Shown piece after piece: positions 38,010 to 49,044 of a stretch of DNA of 64,000 bases. The notes under the pieces are model-generated. The model worked only from the letters and a program-made list of their open reading frames with translations. It did no database searches and was not told the DNA's origin. The translations under genes were made by a program, and so were the position numbers. The number at the start of each line of letters is the position of its first letter. Position 1 is the stretch's first letter. Source of the stretch: Glandiceps talaboti (Eukaryota > Hemichordata > Enteropneusta > Spengelidae). Where the stretch lies: NCBI RefSeq assembly GCF_964340395.1, contig NC_135569.1:2913900-2977899 (forward strand). Direction: 5' to 3'.

Positions 38010-38801
38010 TAATACAGAATAGAAGGGTCTATTTTCTTAATGTTGGTGTTGATCATACATAAATATACCTGGACCTTGAACTCGGTGAGCTGTGAATTGA
38101 ATGTACCTACCTACACAAACATTACCATGTGTGACTTTGTGAAAGCATGGTACACCTTAGCAATTGATCATAGATTATGTCAATTTAAACTTTGCTTTGA
38201 AAACCATATAATATAGGGACATGATCTGCAGCTTACAAGTATCAGGTGGTGTTTTTTCTGTCATTTTTGTTTCCTAATAAAAGTTTACTTATATTTTACC
38301 CTTCACTGTCACCCGTTTAATGACTAGTAGTCACTTGTTCAATGACAAATTAAAACTCTCACCACATTAACTGCTGTGACACTGTATTCTCACACTGTAT
38401 GAATATAATATGAAGTATCACAGCAGTTAATATAATGGGCTTTTGCCAGTGACTACTAGTCATTACACATTAAACAAGTGACAGTGATGGGTAAAATATA
38501 AGCCAACTTTTATTTGGAAACAAAAAAGATAGAAAATACACCACCTGATACTTGTAAGCTGCAAACCATGTCCCTATATTATATGGTTTTCAAAGCAAAG
38601 TTTAAATTGACATAATCTATGATCAATTGCTAAGGTGTACCATGCTTTCACAAAGTCACACATGGTAATGTTTGTGTAGGTACAATGTAGGTTCATTCAA
38701 TTCACAGTTCACTGAGTTCAAGGTCCAGCTATATTTATGTATGACCAATAGCACACTATCAACACCAACATTAAGAAAATAGACCACTTTATCCTGTATT
38801 C
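38010..38801. mobile_element. ~790-bp near-perfect palindrome (fold-back element)
   Basis: The left arm (38010-38379) and right arm (38418-38801) are reverse complements over ~370 bp with few differences. Examples are GATCATAGATTATGTCAATT and TTTGCTTTGAAAACCATATA in the left arm with exact complements in the right. The loop is ~38 bp around CACTGTATTCTCACACTGTA. No ORF is present. The high arm identity implies a young or gene-converted element. Confidence 0.85.
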
Positions 38802-38960
38802 AATGTCAACATTCAATACACAGATAGTGTGTACACTTTAATAGCCCATCAATTAGGTACAAAAGTTGAATCTAATGCAGTCCCTAAAAAGAAGTAACAA
38901 CACAGATGATTTGAATAAAGATTCTTTAATTAACGATGTGGAGGTGCATTACACATGTAA

Positions 38961-39340
38961 GACCTAACAAAATAATTGTGTGATTCTGATTACACTCAAT
39001 TTTAGAATAGGTGGGGTAGGTAGATTTTTTATCTTATTTTATCATATTTTTTTTCACGTGTGAGTGTCTAGTTCAGGTTTTCCATTGTTTTCTAAATGGT
39101 CTCTGTGTTGTTCAATTCTTCCTATCAGATGTACAGTCATTACAGATTGGAAGAATAGAACTTTTATATTGTCTTTTTAAGTTGATGTCAGTTTCCACAT
39201 CCACTATTTCTTGCGAGACTTCACAATTTTTGTGATTTTATTATTTCTTTCTCAAATACGTAAATAAAAATTCAGGGTCGGCAGTGAAAAGCTAGGTGGG
39301 GGTCGGGTAACCGGAACCAAACAATAATTTTGTTTAGGTC
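38961..39340 (+). mobile_element. MITE family B, fullest copy
   Basis: The ends are inverted: CCTAACAAAATAATTGTGTG on the left, CAATAATTTTGTTTAGG on the right. It shares its body with 15087-15358 and 56625-56843. It is flanked by an imperfect 33-bp direct repeat (38930-38962 and 39341-39373, 28 of 33 identical by eye). That is too long for an ordinary target-site duplication. Confidence 0.8.
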
Positions 39341-39562
39341 TTAACGACGTGGCGGTACATTGTACATGTAAGATAACTGTAAGCTTATGAATCAATGGTT
39401 ACTTGTACTTGTAAAGGAAATGATATACTGCAAATAATTTAAATAAATACATGTAGTAACATATGCACTGAAATAGACTGGCAACAGTCCCATGGGAGAT
39501 TTTTTTTTAATCTCATAATCTTCAAATGTTTTCCGTTTGTTATTCATTTTATATTTATTTTT

Positions 39563-39914
39563 TTTAAAGCGGCCATATGGATGAGGAGTGGGTATTTATT
39601 TTGGATTTTTAATTTATAAATCAATTTTATCATAGCTTCCTACTTGAAAATCCATGTGAAACAACATTGACCAAGTCTGAGTTTGTAACTCAATACATTG
39701 TAAAAAGCCAAAAATGTGTAAAAATGTTTGTTATTATACGTACGATAAACATTTTACACATTTATTATGCTTTTACAACTCAGTGAACTACAAACAAGGA
39801 CTTAACATATGTTGTGTCACATTGATTTTTCAAGTAGGAAGCCATGACAAAATTGTTTTATAAATTAAAAATCCAAAATAAATACCCAATCCTCATCCAT
39901 ATGGGCAATTTAAA
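39563..39914. mobile_element. MITE family A, copy 2 (complete, TTTAAA target duplication)
   Basis: It has palindromic arms: GGCCATATGGATGAGGA on the left, TCCTCATCCATATGGGC on the right, then TTTTTAATTTATAAA and GTAACTCAATACATTG-type words on both sides. TTTAAA flanks both ends (39563-39568, 39909-39914). No coding capacity. Confidence 0.85.
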
Positions 39915-40447
39915 AGAATTTGTATACTGCAATATATAAATTAGTTCATCATTACTTTACTACTGGAAGTTCCATTCATATTAAACAAAAATATTGTTTT
40001 AAGTTTTATTGATTTCTAAAAACAATTATACCATAGTATAAATAATGAAACTGTTTATTAAATAAAAATTAATCAAAATATACCTAATTGTAAGTTTATA
40101 ACAATAATAACATTATTTCATTTAGTAGACTAAATAAAGTCTTCTTTTTATAAATCTCAAATGGAATAAAATGATTGATTGATTTTGAACACAAAACAGA
40201 GAAGTGCAATAAGACTAATATAATTTAGTCATCTATTTTATTAATTTAATTTCGATTTGACAACAATGGAATATTAATAAAATCTGGTCATCACGATAAA
40301 AAATTGATTTAACTTGTCATAAACAATGATAAATAACTAAATGTTTATTGATCATATAAATAAAATGTTCCTCCCGTTGACCAGAAACAGTAGCTGTATT
40401 ATAATCAGTGAGTGTGCCTTCTAATGATAGCTAAATTTTGTTGTTGT

Positions 40448-40681
40448 GAGTCAAAATGAGGAAATTGGCATTTCTTGTGAGTCACCACATAGTAAGAGAT
40501 AGGGGAACACCAAATTTTGGTGCGTTACTACAAAAAGTGTGCGTCAGTGGTGCATCAAATTGACTTAGAGAGTACACTAACCACATAGTAAGAGATAGGC
40601 GAGCACCAAATTTTGGTGCGTCACTAGAAATTGTGTGTGTCAGTGGCATGTCAAATTGGCTTAGAGGGCACACTGATTATA
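40448..40681. mobile_element. dispersed repeat family C copy
   Basis: GAGTCAAAATGAGGAAATTGG, CACCAAATTTTGGTGCGT (twice) and TCAAATTGGCTTAGAGGGCA. An ~88-bp internal part is duplicated. Confidence 0.75.
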
Positions 40682-40899
40682 ATGGAATTAAAATGACATA
40701 TCTATTTGATTACACACAGGGGATACCAACAGTAAACATATTTATTTTGGTGAATGAAAAATTTGGCGGAATGGAACGCCAGGATTTTTGGATGTGTCAG
40801 ACACACTTAAATTTGGTGGACAGTACAAAGGGAAGTATACTACCAGAATACTTATAAATAATTCATTCAGTTAACCTATTGTATTCAGTGAAACTGTTG

Positions 40900-41110
40900 T
40901 TGATGCTTTTCACAACATCTGAATATAGAAATATGACAACCCATAAAGTACATGTCCATGTACACCTTTCACAACACCTGAATATAGAAATATGACAACA
41001 CATCAAATATTAAAGTTATTGTATGGTGCTTAGTTTGGGATTAGTTATATTTACACCTTTCCCAACACATGAACATAGAAATATGACAACTCATAAAGTA
41101 CATCTCCATG
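40900..41110. repeat. local ~65-130-bp repeat
   Basis: The words CTGAATATAGAAATATGACA and ACAACTCATAAAGTACATCT-like strings recur three times. AAATATTAAAGTTATTGTA plus GGTGCTTAGTTT recurs at 41002 and 41383. Confidence 0.75.
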
Positions 41111-41191
41111 TATGTTTGTTAGCAGGACTTGTTTCTGTAGAAATAGCTTCTGTACATATTCAGCAACTACTGCAAGTTCAGTGACAACCAT

Positions 41192-41270
41192 TCATGTGGT
41201 TCAGTTCCTATACAGTATCGTTACGATTTATGCCTCCACTCTTTTGTTAGAGACCACGTTGACATCCAAT
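41192..41270 (-). mobile_element. small element D (CTAGTC/GATACTGTATAGGAACT), minus orientation
   Basis: The minus strand reads GGATGTCAACGTGGTCTCTA, then CGATACTGTATAGGAACT, as in the copies near 44.3 and 47.0 kb. Confidence 0.65.
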
Positions 41271-41483
41271 GTAGTCATCAATTTGATCCACACACAGCTG
41301 TATTACTATTTAAATACTGATTAAATTACATGTACTAAGTCTAAAGCATAATGGTGGAGATGAGAAAGCTGCTCCACACATCAAATATTAAAGTTATTGT
41401 ACGGTGCTTAGTTTAGGATTAGTTATATTTACATGTGATAATACTAGTGCTTGTTTCTTACTGTGTAATACATTAGTCAAACC

Positions 41484-41650
41484 CAGTGTGCCCTCTAAGC
41501 CAATTTGACTCACCACTGATGCACACAATTGCTAGTGATATGCCAGAATTTGGTGTTCCCCTATCTCTAGCTATATGATATTATAATTTAGCGACTGACA
41601 AGAAATGCCAGTTTTTTTCATTTTGACTCACAAAAACAAAACTTGGTTAA
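41484..41650. mobile_element. dispersed repeat family C copy (opposite orientation)
   Basis: CAGTGTGCCCTCTAAGCCAA begins the copy and TTTTGACTCACAAAAACAAA ends it; it is the reverse orientation of 40448-40681. Confidence 0.75.
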
Positions 41651-42693
41651 CAGTAAAGGGCACACTTATCATACCCATAATAAGAATTGATTCAACTACT
41701 TACATGTACATACACATGTAGATAGTGGTTGATGACAATGCAATGTTTATTTATCATTTCCATGCATCATTCTCCTAATGAACTGTTTAAATATAGATTA
41801 CATAATTTTTGTAAAGATTTGTACAATACCTTCAAAATATTTCAGACTGATTTTTACACATTACCAAGCCTGGTACATTATCCTTACATGGGTATACAAG
41901 AAGACATTTTAATAATAACTTACTTTCATATATTCAATTTAACGTGAAATTTCCTGGTTTAAAATTAGACTATTAGTAAACCAGACAGTACAATATCAAT
42001 CTCATTACAATCATAACATCATCTGTTCAAAAATCAACACAGTTTAATTAATACACAGATGATCTTTTAAATATGTTCAGTTAATATTTGACAAATTAAA
42101 TTCAATATATTATTTATAGTACTACTTGACTTTGTGATTTTTCTTCAACTTTCCTCTCAAGTTCTGCCAAAGATTATGATTTAGAACTTTACCATCCTCT
42201 CAACCCTTTTCACCCGTTTACTTTCATCATTTCATGATGATTGCAAAACTAAATATGTTCCCCTTATCAATTGATCTCTATACTTATTAAGTAAAACTTG
42301 GGTTCTATAAATTCACTGTGAAAACACTATTTCTACTCTCAGTACCTTAATTTCACCATAGAGGGCAGTATATCATTCCCAGGTTCTGGTGTATTCGGAG
42401 GTTGAACCATGTAAAACTTGCTGTCAGTCACTAAAATATTGTAAATATCTTATATTTTTATTGTGCTGCTAACGGATGAAATAAATTTATCCAAATAATT
42501 CAAGTTGATGGGTAAACACGTACCTAAAGCTAACTAGTACCTGTCTTCTAGGTTAGTATTAGTGTCAGTGTAGTGTAATGTTATATAGGCACTACATGAT
42601 ACTAACAATTAGCTCTCATGTTTAGTGCAACAAGAGGTGTTAAACATTGACAGAGGAAATAAGGGGTAAACCATTCAATATTAGGAGGGGTGA

Positions 42694-43058
42694 TTACAGT
42701 GGCCATGTGGATGTGGATGAGGATTAAGTATTAATTTTTATTTTTGATTTATAAAACAATGTTATCATGGTTTCTTAATTAAAAAATTAATGTGAAACAA
42801 CACTGACCATGTCTGTGTCTGTCTTTGTAACTCAATACATTGCAAAAAGCTAAAAATGTGTAACAAATTTATTATTGTACGTATAATAGCACACATTTTA
42901 CATGTTCATTAATCTTTTTCAATGCACTGAGTTACAAACAAAGACTTGGTATATGTTGTTTCACATTGATTTTTCAAGAAGGAAGCCATGATAAAATTAT
43001 TTTATAAATTAAAAATCAACAATAATACCCAATCCTCATCCATATGGCCACTTTACAG
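42694..43058. mobile_element. MITE family A, copy 3 (complete)
   Basis: It has the same palindromic organisation as 39563-39914. TTACAG flanks both ends (42694-42699, 43053-43058), agreeing with a 6-bp target-site duplication in copy 2. Confidence 0.83.
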
Positions 43059-43784
43059 TAATTTATATATAAAATTAAGTTAATTTTTGTTTCTGTCTGT
43101 TCATCAGAGTCTGGACATTTTTTTCACTTTTGGCATTCAACAATTTTTTTTTCCAAATCCCCTCCACCACCCACCGAATATCAATGCTATACTCCTATCA
43201 AAGTTGTAGAGTTGTTAGAGATTAGAGAATAGGTAGGAAGTGTTGACATCTACAACGGAGGCTGGCATTATCTGACTCACACACATATATCCGGTAATAC
43301 TAATAGTTTCTGAAGTATGATATTCCAACTAACCTTCACACTTCCCATACTGTACAAACCATATCAAGACCACAGATGCCAGTCTAAACAATAAACAGAT
43401 ACCACCTCTATTAACGAGATGTGAACTCAATTTTTTTCTTCAAGAATTATGACACTAATGAAATCTATCTATCAACACGGTGTGATATTAATTAACTAGA
43501 TACATGGAAATCATTGGATAATGGGATTAGCTAGCTGGATAATCTCTGCTATATAAACATCATGTAACTCAGCATGACATTTCACACATACTAGTGTTTT
43601 AATGAGTCTCCAGACTAATTGCTACTAATAACTCTATCTGGGGACTGGCTGACATAGTCTGCTAAAATAACAAATCATCACAACCTTGTGACCATAGCCA
43701 GTCACTTACATGTAGAGAATAGTATTTGATCAGATATACCAAGTGAGACACAGTTAGCTATGAAATCCAACCTAAAAACTGTAA

Positions 43785-44215
43785 ATTTTCTGATCACAAA
43801 GATACTGTAAACCTAGATATTTTCACTACTAGTACTAGAAAATTTTGCAATTTCACAGTCTTCAGCTAGTTCTCAAAGACTAATTTTTACTGATTACCAG
43901 ACTGGTACATTATGCTCATGTATAAGAAGACATTTTAGTCACTACTAATTTTTACTAATTACCAGACTGGTACATTGTGTTTTAATGTACAAGAAGGCAA
44001 TTTAGGAACTATTTATTTTTACTAATTACCAGACTGGTATATTGTGTTCATGTACAAGAAGGTATTTTAGTCACTACTAATTTTTACTAATTACCAGACT
44101 GGTACATTGTATTCTAACCTATAAGAAGGTGTTTTAGTCACTATTTATTTTAACGTCTTGTTTTCAAGTTAAATAAGCGAAAATAAGTCTATAGCAAAAA
44201 TAATCCGGTGCGATG
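43785..44215. mobile_element. repeat family E with internal ~66-bp tandem units
   Basis: It begins ACTGTAAACCTAGATATTTT and contains four units of TTTTTACTAATTACCAGACT / GGTACATTGTG / ACAAGAAGGCATTTTAGTCA. It ends in a decayed GCGAAAATAAGTCTATAGC. Related copies are at 48494-48790 and fragments at 11490-11535 and 41820-41920. Confidence 0.75.
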
Positions 44216-44334
44216 TTACCACATCGCATTATCAGGGAACATGAAGTAAATCAGAAATCAATTCTGAAAATGTTATTTTTCCTTGTCTGTCCAGCTAAAA
44301 GCTGTGCAACAAAACTGTACCTACCCCAGTACTG

Positions 44335-44412
44335 CTAGTCTAGATGCCAACGTGGTCTCTAACAGAGGTATAAATGCTAACAATACAGTATACGATCTAG
44401 ACTATACTGCCT
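44335..44412 (+). mobile_element. small element D copy
   Basis: CTAGTCTAGATGCCAACGTG ... GATCTAGACTA; the ends are inverted over ~9 bp. Confidence 0.65.
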
Positions 44413-45094
44413 AATATCATAAAAATTAATGACCTCACAGTAAAATAACAAACTATTGCCTATACATGCACATATTGTATACTCTTTTGATATCTTTTTC
44501 ACTTTTAGTCTTCACTCAAATGAACAAAAACTCACAAAACTGCCAATGTCCTTACATGTATGTACATGTATGCTTGACAGTGTATTCAACATGATGGTGT
44601 ACGCTAATGTATCATATGTAACTAAGGAAGGATGTTTGAAATTAAGAATAATTCCATTTCAAGATTCTTGGTCATCTAAGTGGAGACTTTTGTCATAGAG
44701 ATATAAAATGGGTTACCGGGGTAGATAATACATCAAGCATTAATATTTCACCACTGGGCATGTTGTTAATCCCCTTGTTACTGGCACAGTGCTGGTGTGC
44801 TAGGATCAGGCCACTTGTTACATGTACATAGCTTTTCATAGGATGTTACAATTTTGTATAAGCGAGACTAACAAACTCCCGTCTGAACTTACTCAGTCTG
44901 GAAGTGAGAGACAATGATAAACCACCAAAACACATCATATCCTACACTGTCTCATTAATGGTTTCCTGTTACATGACCCTGTAATATGATCTACACCAAC
45001 AAATAGTTACTACTATTCCTAGCTCTGGATGTATATGCTTCAAGGTTGACAAGACAGGTCTTCCCTCACCAAGCAACCCAGTTGAATATACAGC

Positions 45095-45481
45095 TAAAAT
45101 GATGTAGGCTTGGGGTTTCACTCATGTAACATGACATTTACTACACACCCTCAGACAACTTCTAATGCAAAACAAACAATTACATAGGTGCCCTGCATAG
45201 TGGGAATTTAGAAGTAATCAAGTTGATATGTTGATTAGTTAGGGAAAAAAATTTGAAGCCTTTAAAAACATTAAGTCTATGTGTAATGTTTTCATTAGAC
45301 GCCAGTTTGTACCACAGTGTAAATGAATAGCAATGCTTATCAGTGTTCAATGTGATTGGGCAAAGGATCCTGCTAAGTTTATTGTGTCTCTGTTATTGTT
45401 AGTCTAGAGTTAAAATATGTCTAGCTCTGTGTCAAAAACGTAATGTGTCATGAGTGAAACACCAAGCCTACATCATTTTAC
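45095..45481. mobile_element. inverted repeat with ~42-bp ends
   Basis: AAAATGATGTAGGCTTGGGG and TTTCACTCATG at 45097-45127 are mirrored by CATGAGTGAAACACCAAGCC and TACATCATTTTA at 45449-45480. The interior is ~300 bp with no ORF. Confidence 0.75.
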
Positions 45482-46164
45482 CTATAATATTAATGTGTAC
45501 ATTTGTATGTGATCTCAACTGAGTTTGATAAAAGTATGTTTTATGTGAACAGTGATCAGAACTGAGTTGTGTACAACTATTTACTGATCTGAAAGGAGTT
45601 GTATACATGTAGTATGATGTACATGTACATGTATGAAAGCTACACTTGTACATGCATCTGTACAAAAAAAAAAAATGTATGGGCAACTGAAAATGGAGAA
45701 TATGTGAAACAAACTAATGACCAACAAGTGACAAACCCCAAACAGTTAACAGGATTTTCACAAATTCACAAATAACTGACAGAGTTACAGTAATTGACCA
45801 TTATTTTAATAAATTGTCCCAAACATAGAATTGTGGTGCTGTGATACCAATAGTGTTGGGTTGATATTTACTTGTACAACTTGCAATTAAAATATATACA
45901 TACATGTATTACATTTATATATGTATACATACATATAAATCATGTACAAGTGTTTTCATAAATAATGTACAATTTGCAAACAGTGACACTTACAATGGCA
46001 ATGTTCTCTCAACCTCAAGCACATGCTATATGCTCATTAATATTCATAATCTCATTAATATTTGTATTACATTCCTGTTTAGACAGAAATACTGGAGTTT
46101 AAATGTATCAAACAACAATTTGAAATGATGACAAAAACCATAACAAGTTACACATTATACTACT

Positions 46165-46240
46165 AGTCTAGTCCCTATCGGCATGATTTACATGTATGTA
46201 CATGTGTATACCTCCACTTTGAGACCAAGCTGACATCCAG
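46165..46240 (-). mobile_element. small element D copy, minus orientation
   Basis: CTAGTCCCTATCGGCATGAT ... CCTCCACTTTGAGACCAAGC, diverged. Confidence 0.5.
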
Positions 46241-46832
46241 AATTAAATTATACAGGGCCGTACAAGAGTTCGAAAATAACATATATGATCTTTCTTTTTA
46301 AACAGGTTCAAAAATCTAATATTAGTAATGTCATACAGGTGTGTATAATTTCCATGGATTGAAATAACACATATTTGTGTTAATGACCATTTTATGTGTA
46401 TGTTGTATGCAATAAGAGTTACATTGTAAATATGCTGGTATCTACATACATATCTTGTATTTGCTGTCTGCCTGGCTACCTGACTATGTCAATGAATTTA
46501 CAACTGATATCTCCATAAGCCACTAACCCATATCATTTATCAAACAATCACCTAATAATACAACACATCAGATATTAACATTTGTAAAAATCTGAAACAA
46601 AGGAAACTCTTTCATTTGATTTCATTTCCATAGTATTTTAGCGATATCAAAATAGAAATAAATAAAATGTTAACTATGTACGAACACATAGGTCTATCTA
46701 TGTGATAACAATTTTAACAGTCATTTAAATTATACTTGTGTAACATACCATTGCAACCAGGATAAAAGACCTGGTTATGTACTTCAAACAAGTCAACCGA
46801 TTTCTTTGTCTACAATTAAGCGCACATGCTCT

Positions 46833-46857
46833 CCCCCCCCCCCCCCCCCCCCCCCCC
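46833..46857. repeat. poly-C run (25 C)
   Basis: An uninterrupted run, the longest mononucleotide G/C run in the window. Confidence 0.95.
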
Positions 46858-46998
46858 ATGTTCCAGTCTACATGCACCTGTAGTCTTGATGGTCTAAAAT
46901 ACATTATTTCAGCTATCCTAACACTGTAACTGCCAATTCGATTTTTTAATTTTTGCTCGTCCTCCAACCTGAAATAGTATACTTAGTTACCATTAACC

Positions 46999-47092
46999 TG
47001 GTAGTCTAGTCTGGATGCCGAACATGGTCTCTATGTGAGTGGAGGTGTAAATTGTAATGATATCGTCTAGGAACTAGACTACCATTACTTGA
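46999..47092 (+). mobile_element. small element D, reference copy
   Basis: It starts GGTAGTCTAGTCTGGATGCC and ends CTAGGAACTAGACTACC. Its inverted ends (GGTAGTCTAGT / ACTAGACTACC, 11 bp) bound ~84 bp. Confidence 0.75.
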
Positions 47093-47809
47093 AGACTACC
47101 TCATTCTTACTATTTTACATCTCTTTTTGTTTTTTAATTGATCATCCAACCCATCATTTTTAGGATGCTATGATGAGAAACAGAATTAATTACGAGTGGC
47201 CTAATACTATAACATACATATATATAATCCATTCTCCCACACGCTAAAATCCTACTGAACCTAGCATGAACAGAACTATGTCAGTACCTGCTTATCAGCA
47301 GTAGCACAATGTCAGCAGCTTTTACCCCACAGTCAAATTAAATTGGTTGTTTTTATGTTCCAAGATACACATATTCTAAAATTAAAACTCTGTGGCCAGG
47401 GTAGGATTAGGGTTAAGAAAACCAACCACTCCTGGACAAACAACTTTTTACAACGATTGAAAAACCTAAAACAAAAGCTGATATAAATGCAAATGAAAAC
47501 TCTTAATGTTACACAGCCTAGAGCAATAAGCATTATCGTTTTAAAACACAGTACACATTTACGTTCAATATGGAACAGCTTGTACCAACATGCACCATGT
47601 GGACCCATCATCATTAAAAAGCACTAGTATAGTAACATGACAATATAAAGGAATATTGAGGATTTACACATCTGATAGGAATTTACAACAGTACAATACA
47701 AAATACTATGGCAGTATCAACACATAAAATTTTACAACTACATGTACAAACCTCTTCAGGATTGCCTCTTTTATAATAAAATCTATTCATTCACCATAAG
47801 TAATTATAT

Positions 47810-48258
47810 TTCTGATTAAAATCTGATGGAGTCTACACTCGCTATTTTGTTTTGGCTGTTACGTTTACCTAGTTTGTTCTTTTGTGAGTGCTCATTACAT
47901 ACACCTGACACAATACCATAGATTTTCCCTGAGCCACACAAGAGCGCAGAGTGAATTCACTCAATCAATGAAAACTCGTAATATGCCGAAATATACGGGT
48001 ACAGTACTTCAGAGTGCTATGTTCGAAAAGAGCACAGACAACAATGTTATTCCCTTTCTTTCAATTTCGAACATTGAGTGTTATAACTTATATTGTAAGA
48101 CAAATTCTGATTGGCTACTCGTAAGTACAAGATTGGGTTTGAGAAAACGGTTTGTGTCAGATGTATGTAACAAACCCTCACAAAAGAACAAACAACAGTG
48201 AACGTAACAGCCAAAAAGAAATTGTGAGTGTACACTACATCAAATTTTAATCAGAATG
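47810..48258. mobile_element. ~450-bp fold-back MITE
   Basis: The arms match in reverse over ~120 bp. TTCTGATTAAAATCTGATG on the left is mirrored by CATCAAATTTTAATCAGAA on the right. TTTTGGCTGTTACGTTTAC and GTTTGTTCTTTTGTGAGTG match GTGAACGTAACAGCCAAAAA and CTCACAAAAGAACAAAC. The interior carries a chance open frame only. Confidence 0.8.
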
Positions 48259-48493
48259 ATTTTAGTACCACCACTAGCAGCACAAATAATTATTTCAGCG
48301 GAAGAACCATATTTGTTGAAATTCTGATATCACATATGTACTTTGTAGAACATCTATTATATGATTTCACACTACAAGAAAATTTAGATATTTTCACCAC
48401 TACAAAATTTTACAATTTCATCAATATAATTACATAGTTTAGTTCCCAAACCCTAATGCTTACCAATTTCTAAGCCTGGTGCACTATAATAAT

Positions 48494-48790
48494 AATATTT
48501 ATACTGTAAACCTAGATATTTTCACTACTAGAAAATTTTGTGTTTTTGCAGTCTTCAACTAGTTTTCAAAGACTACTTTTTACAAATTACCAGACTGGTA
48601 CATTATGTTCACGTACAAGAAGGCATTTTAGTCACTACTTATTTTTACTAATTACCAGACTGGTACATTGTGTTTAAATGTACAAGAAGACATTTTAGTC
48701 ACTACTTATTTTTCACATTTTAGTTTTCCAGTGAAATAAGTGAAAACAAATCTTTATGACTTTAGTGAAAATTTCCAGGTTTACAATATA
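48494..48790. mobile_element. repeat family E copy with inverted ends
   Basis: The left end ACTGTAAACCTAGATATTTT and right end GAAAATTTCCAGGTTTACA are inverted copies. Inside are two ACCAGACTGGTACATT units. Confidence 0.78.
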
Positions 48791-49030
48791 CAAATATTTA
48801 GTCATTTTAAGTGTTTTTATTTTCCAGCAAAATAGGAACAAATAAATCTTCAGTGAAACTTTCCTGTTCAAATTATGTCCAATTGACTATATTGTATACA
48901 TTTGTATATATATTGGTTTACAATCACTTCTAGTTTATGGCATAGGAAACCCTTGTCCTTCACTGTCTCTGTGTAACAACACTCCTCTAAAAGTAACACT
49001 TAAGTAAGATCTGTGAACTAATGAGCCATT

Positions 49031-49044
49031 GTTACCATGGCAAC
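49031..49044. promoter_or_regulatory. X-box-like palindrome (RFX site candidate)
   Basis: GTTACCATGGCAAC fits the RFX consensus GTNRCC-N2-RGYAAC exactly. It lies ~1.75 kb inside the transcript from the proposed promoter. One 14-mer match in 64 kb is suggestive only; near-matches occur at 6224 and 23111. Confidence 0.3.

Noticed and set aside
47884-48201. 105-codon ORF
   Set aside because: It lies between and across the arms of a fold-back MITE.
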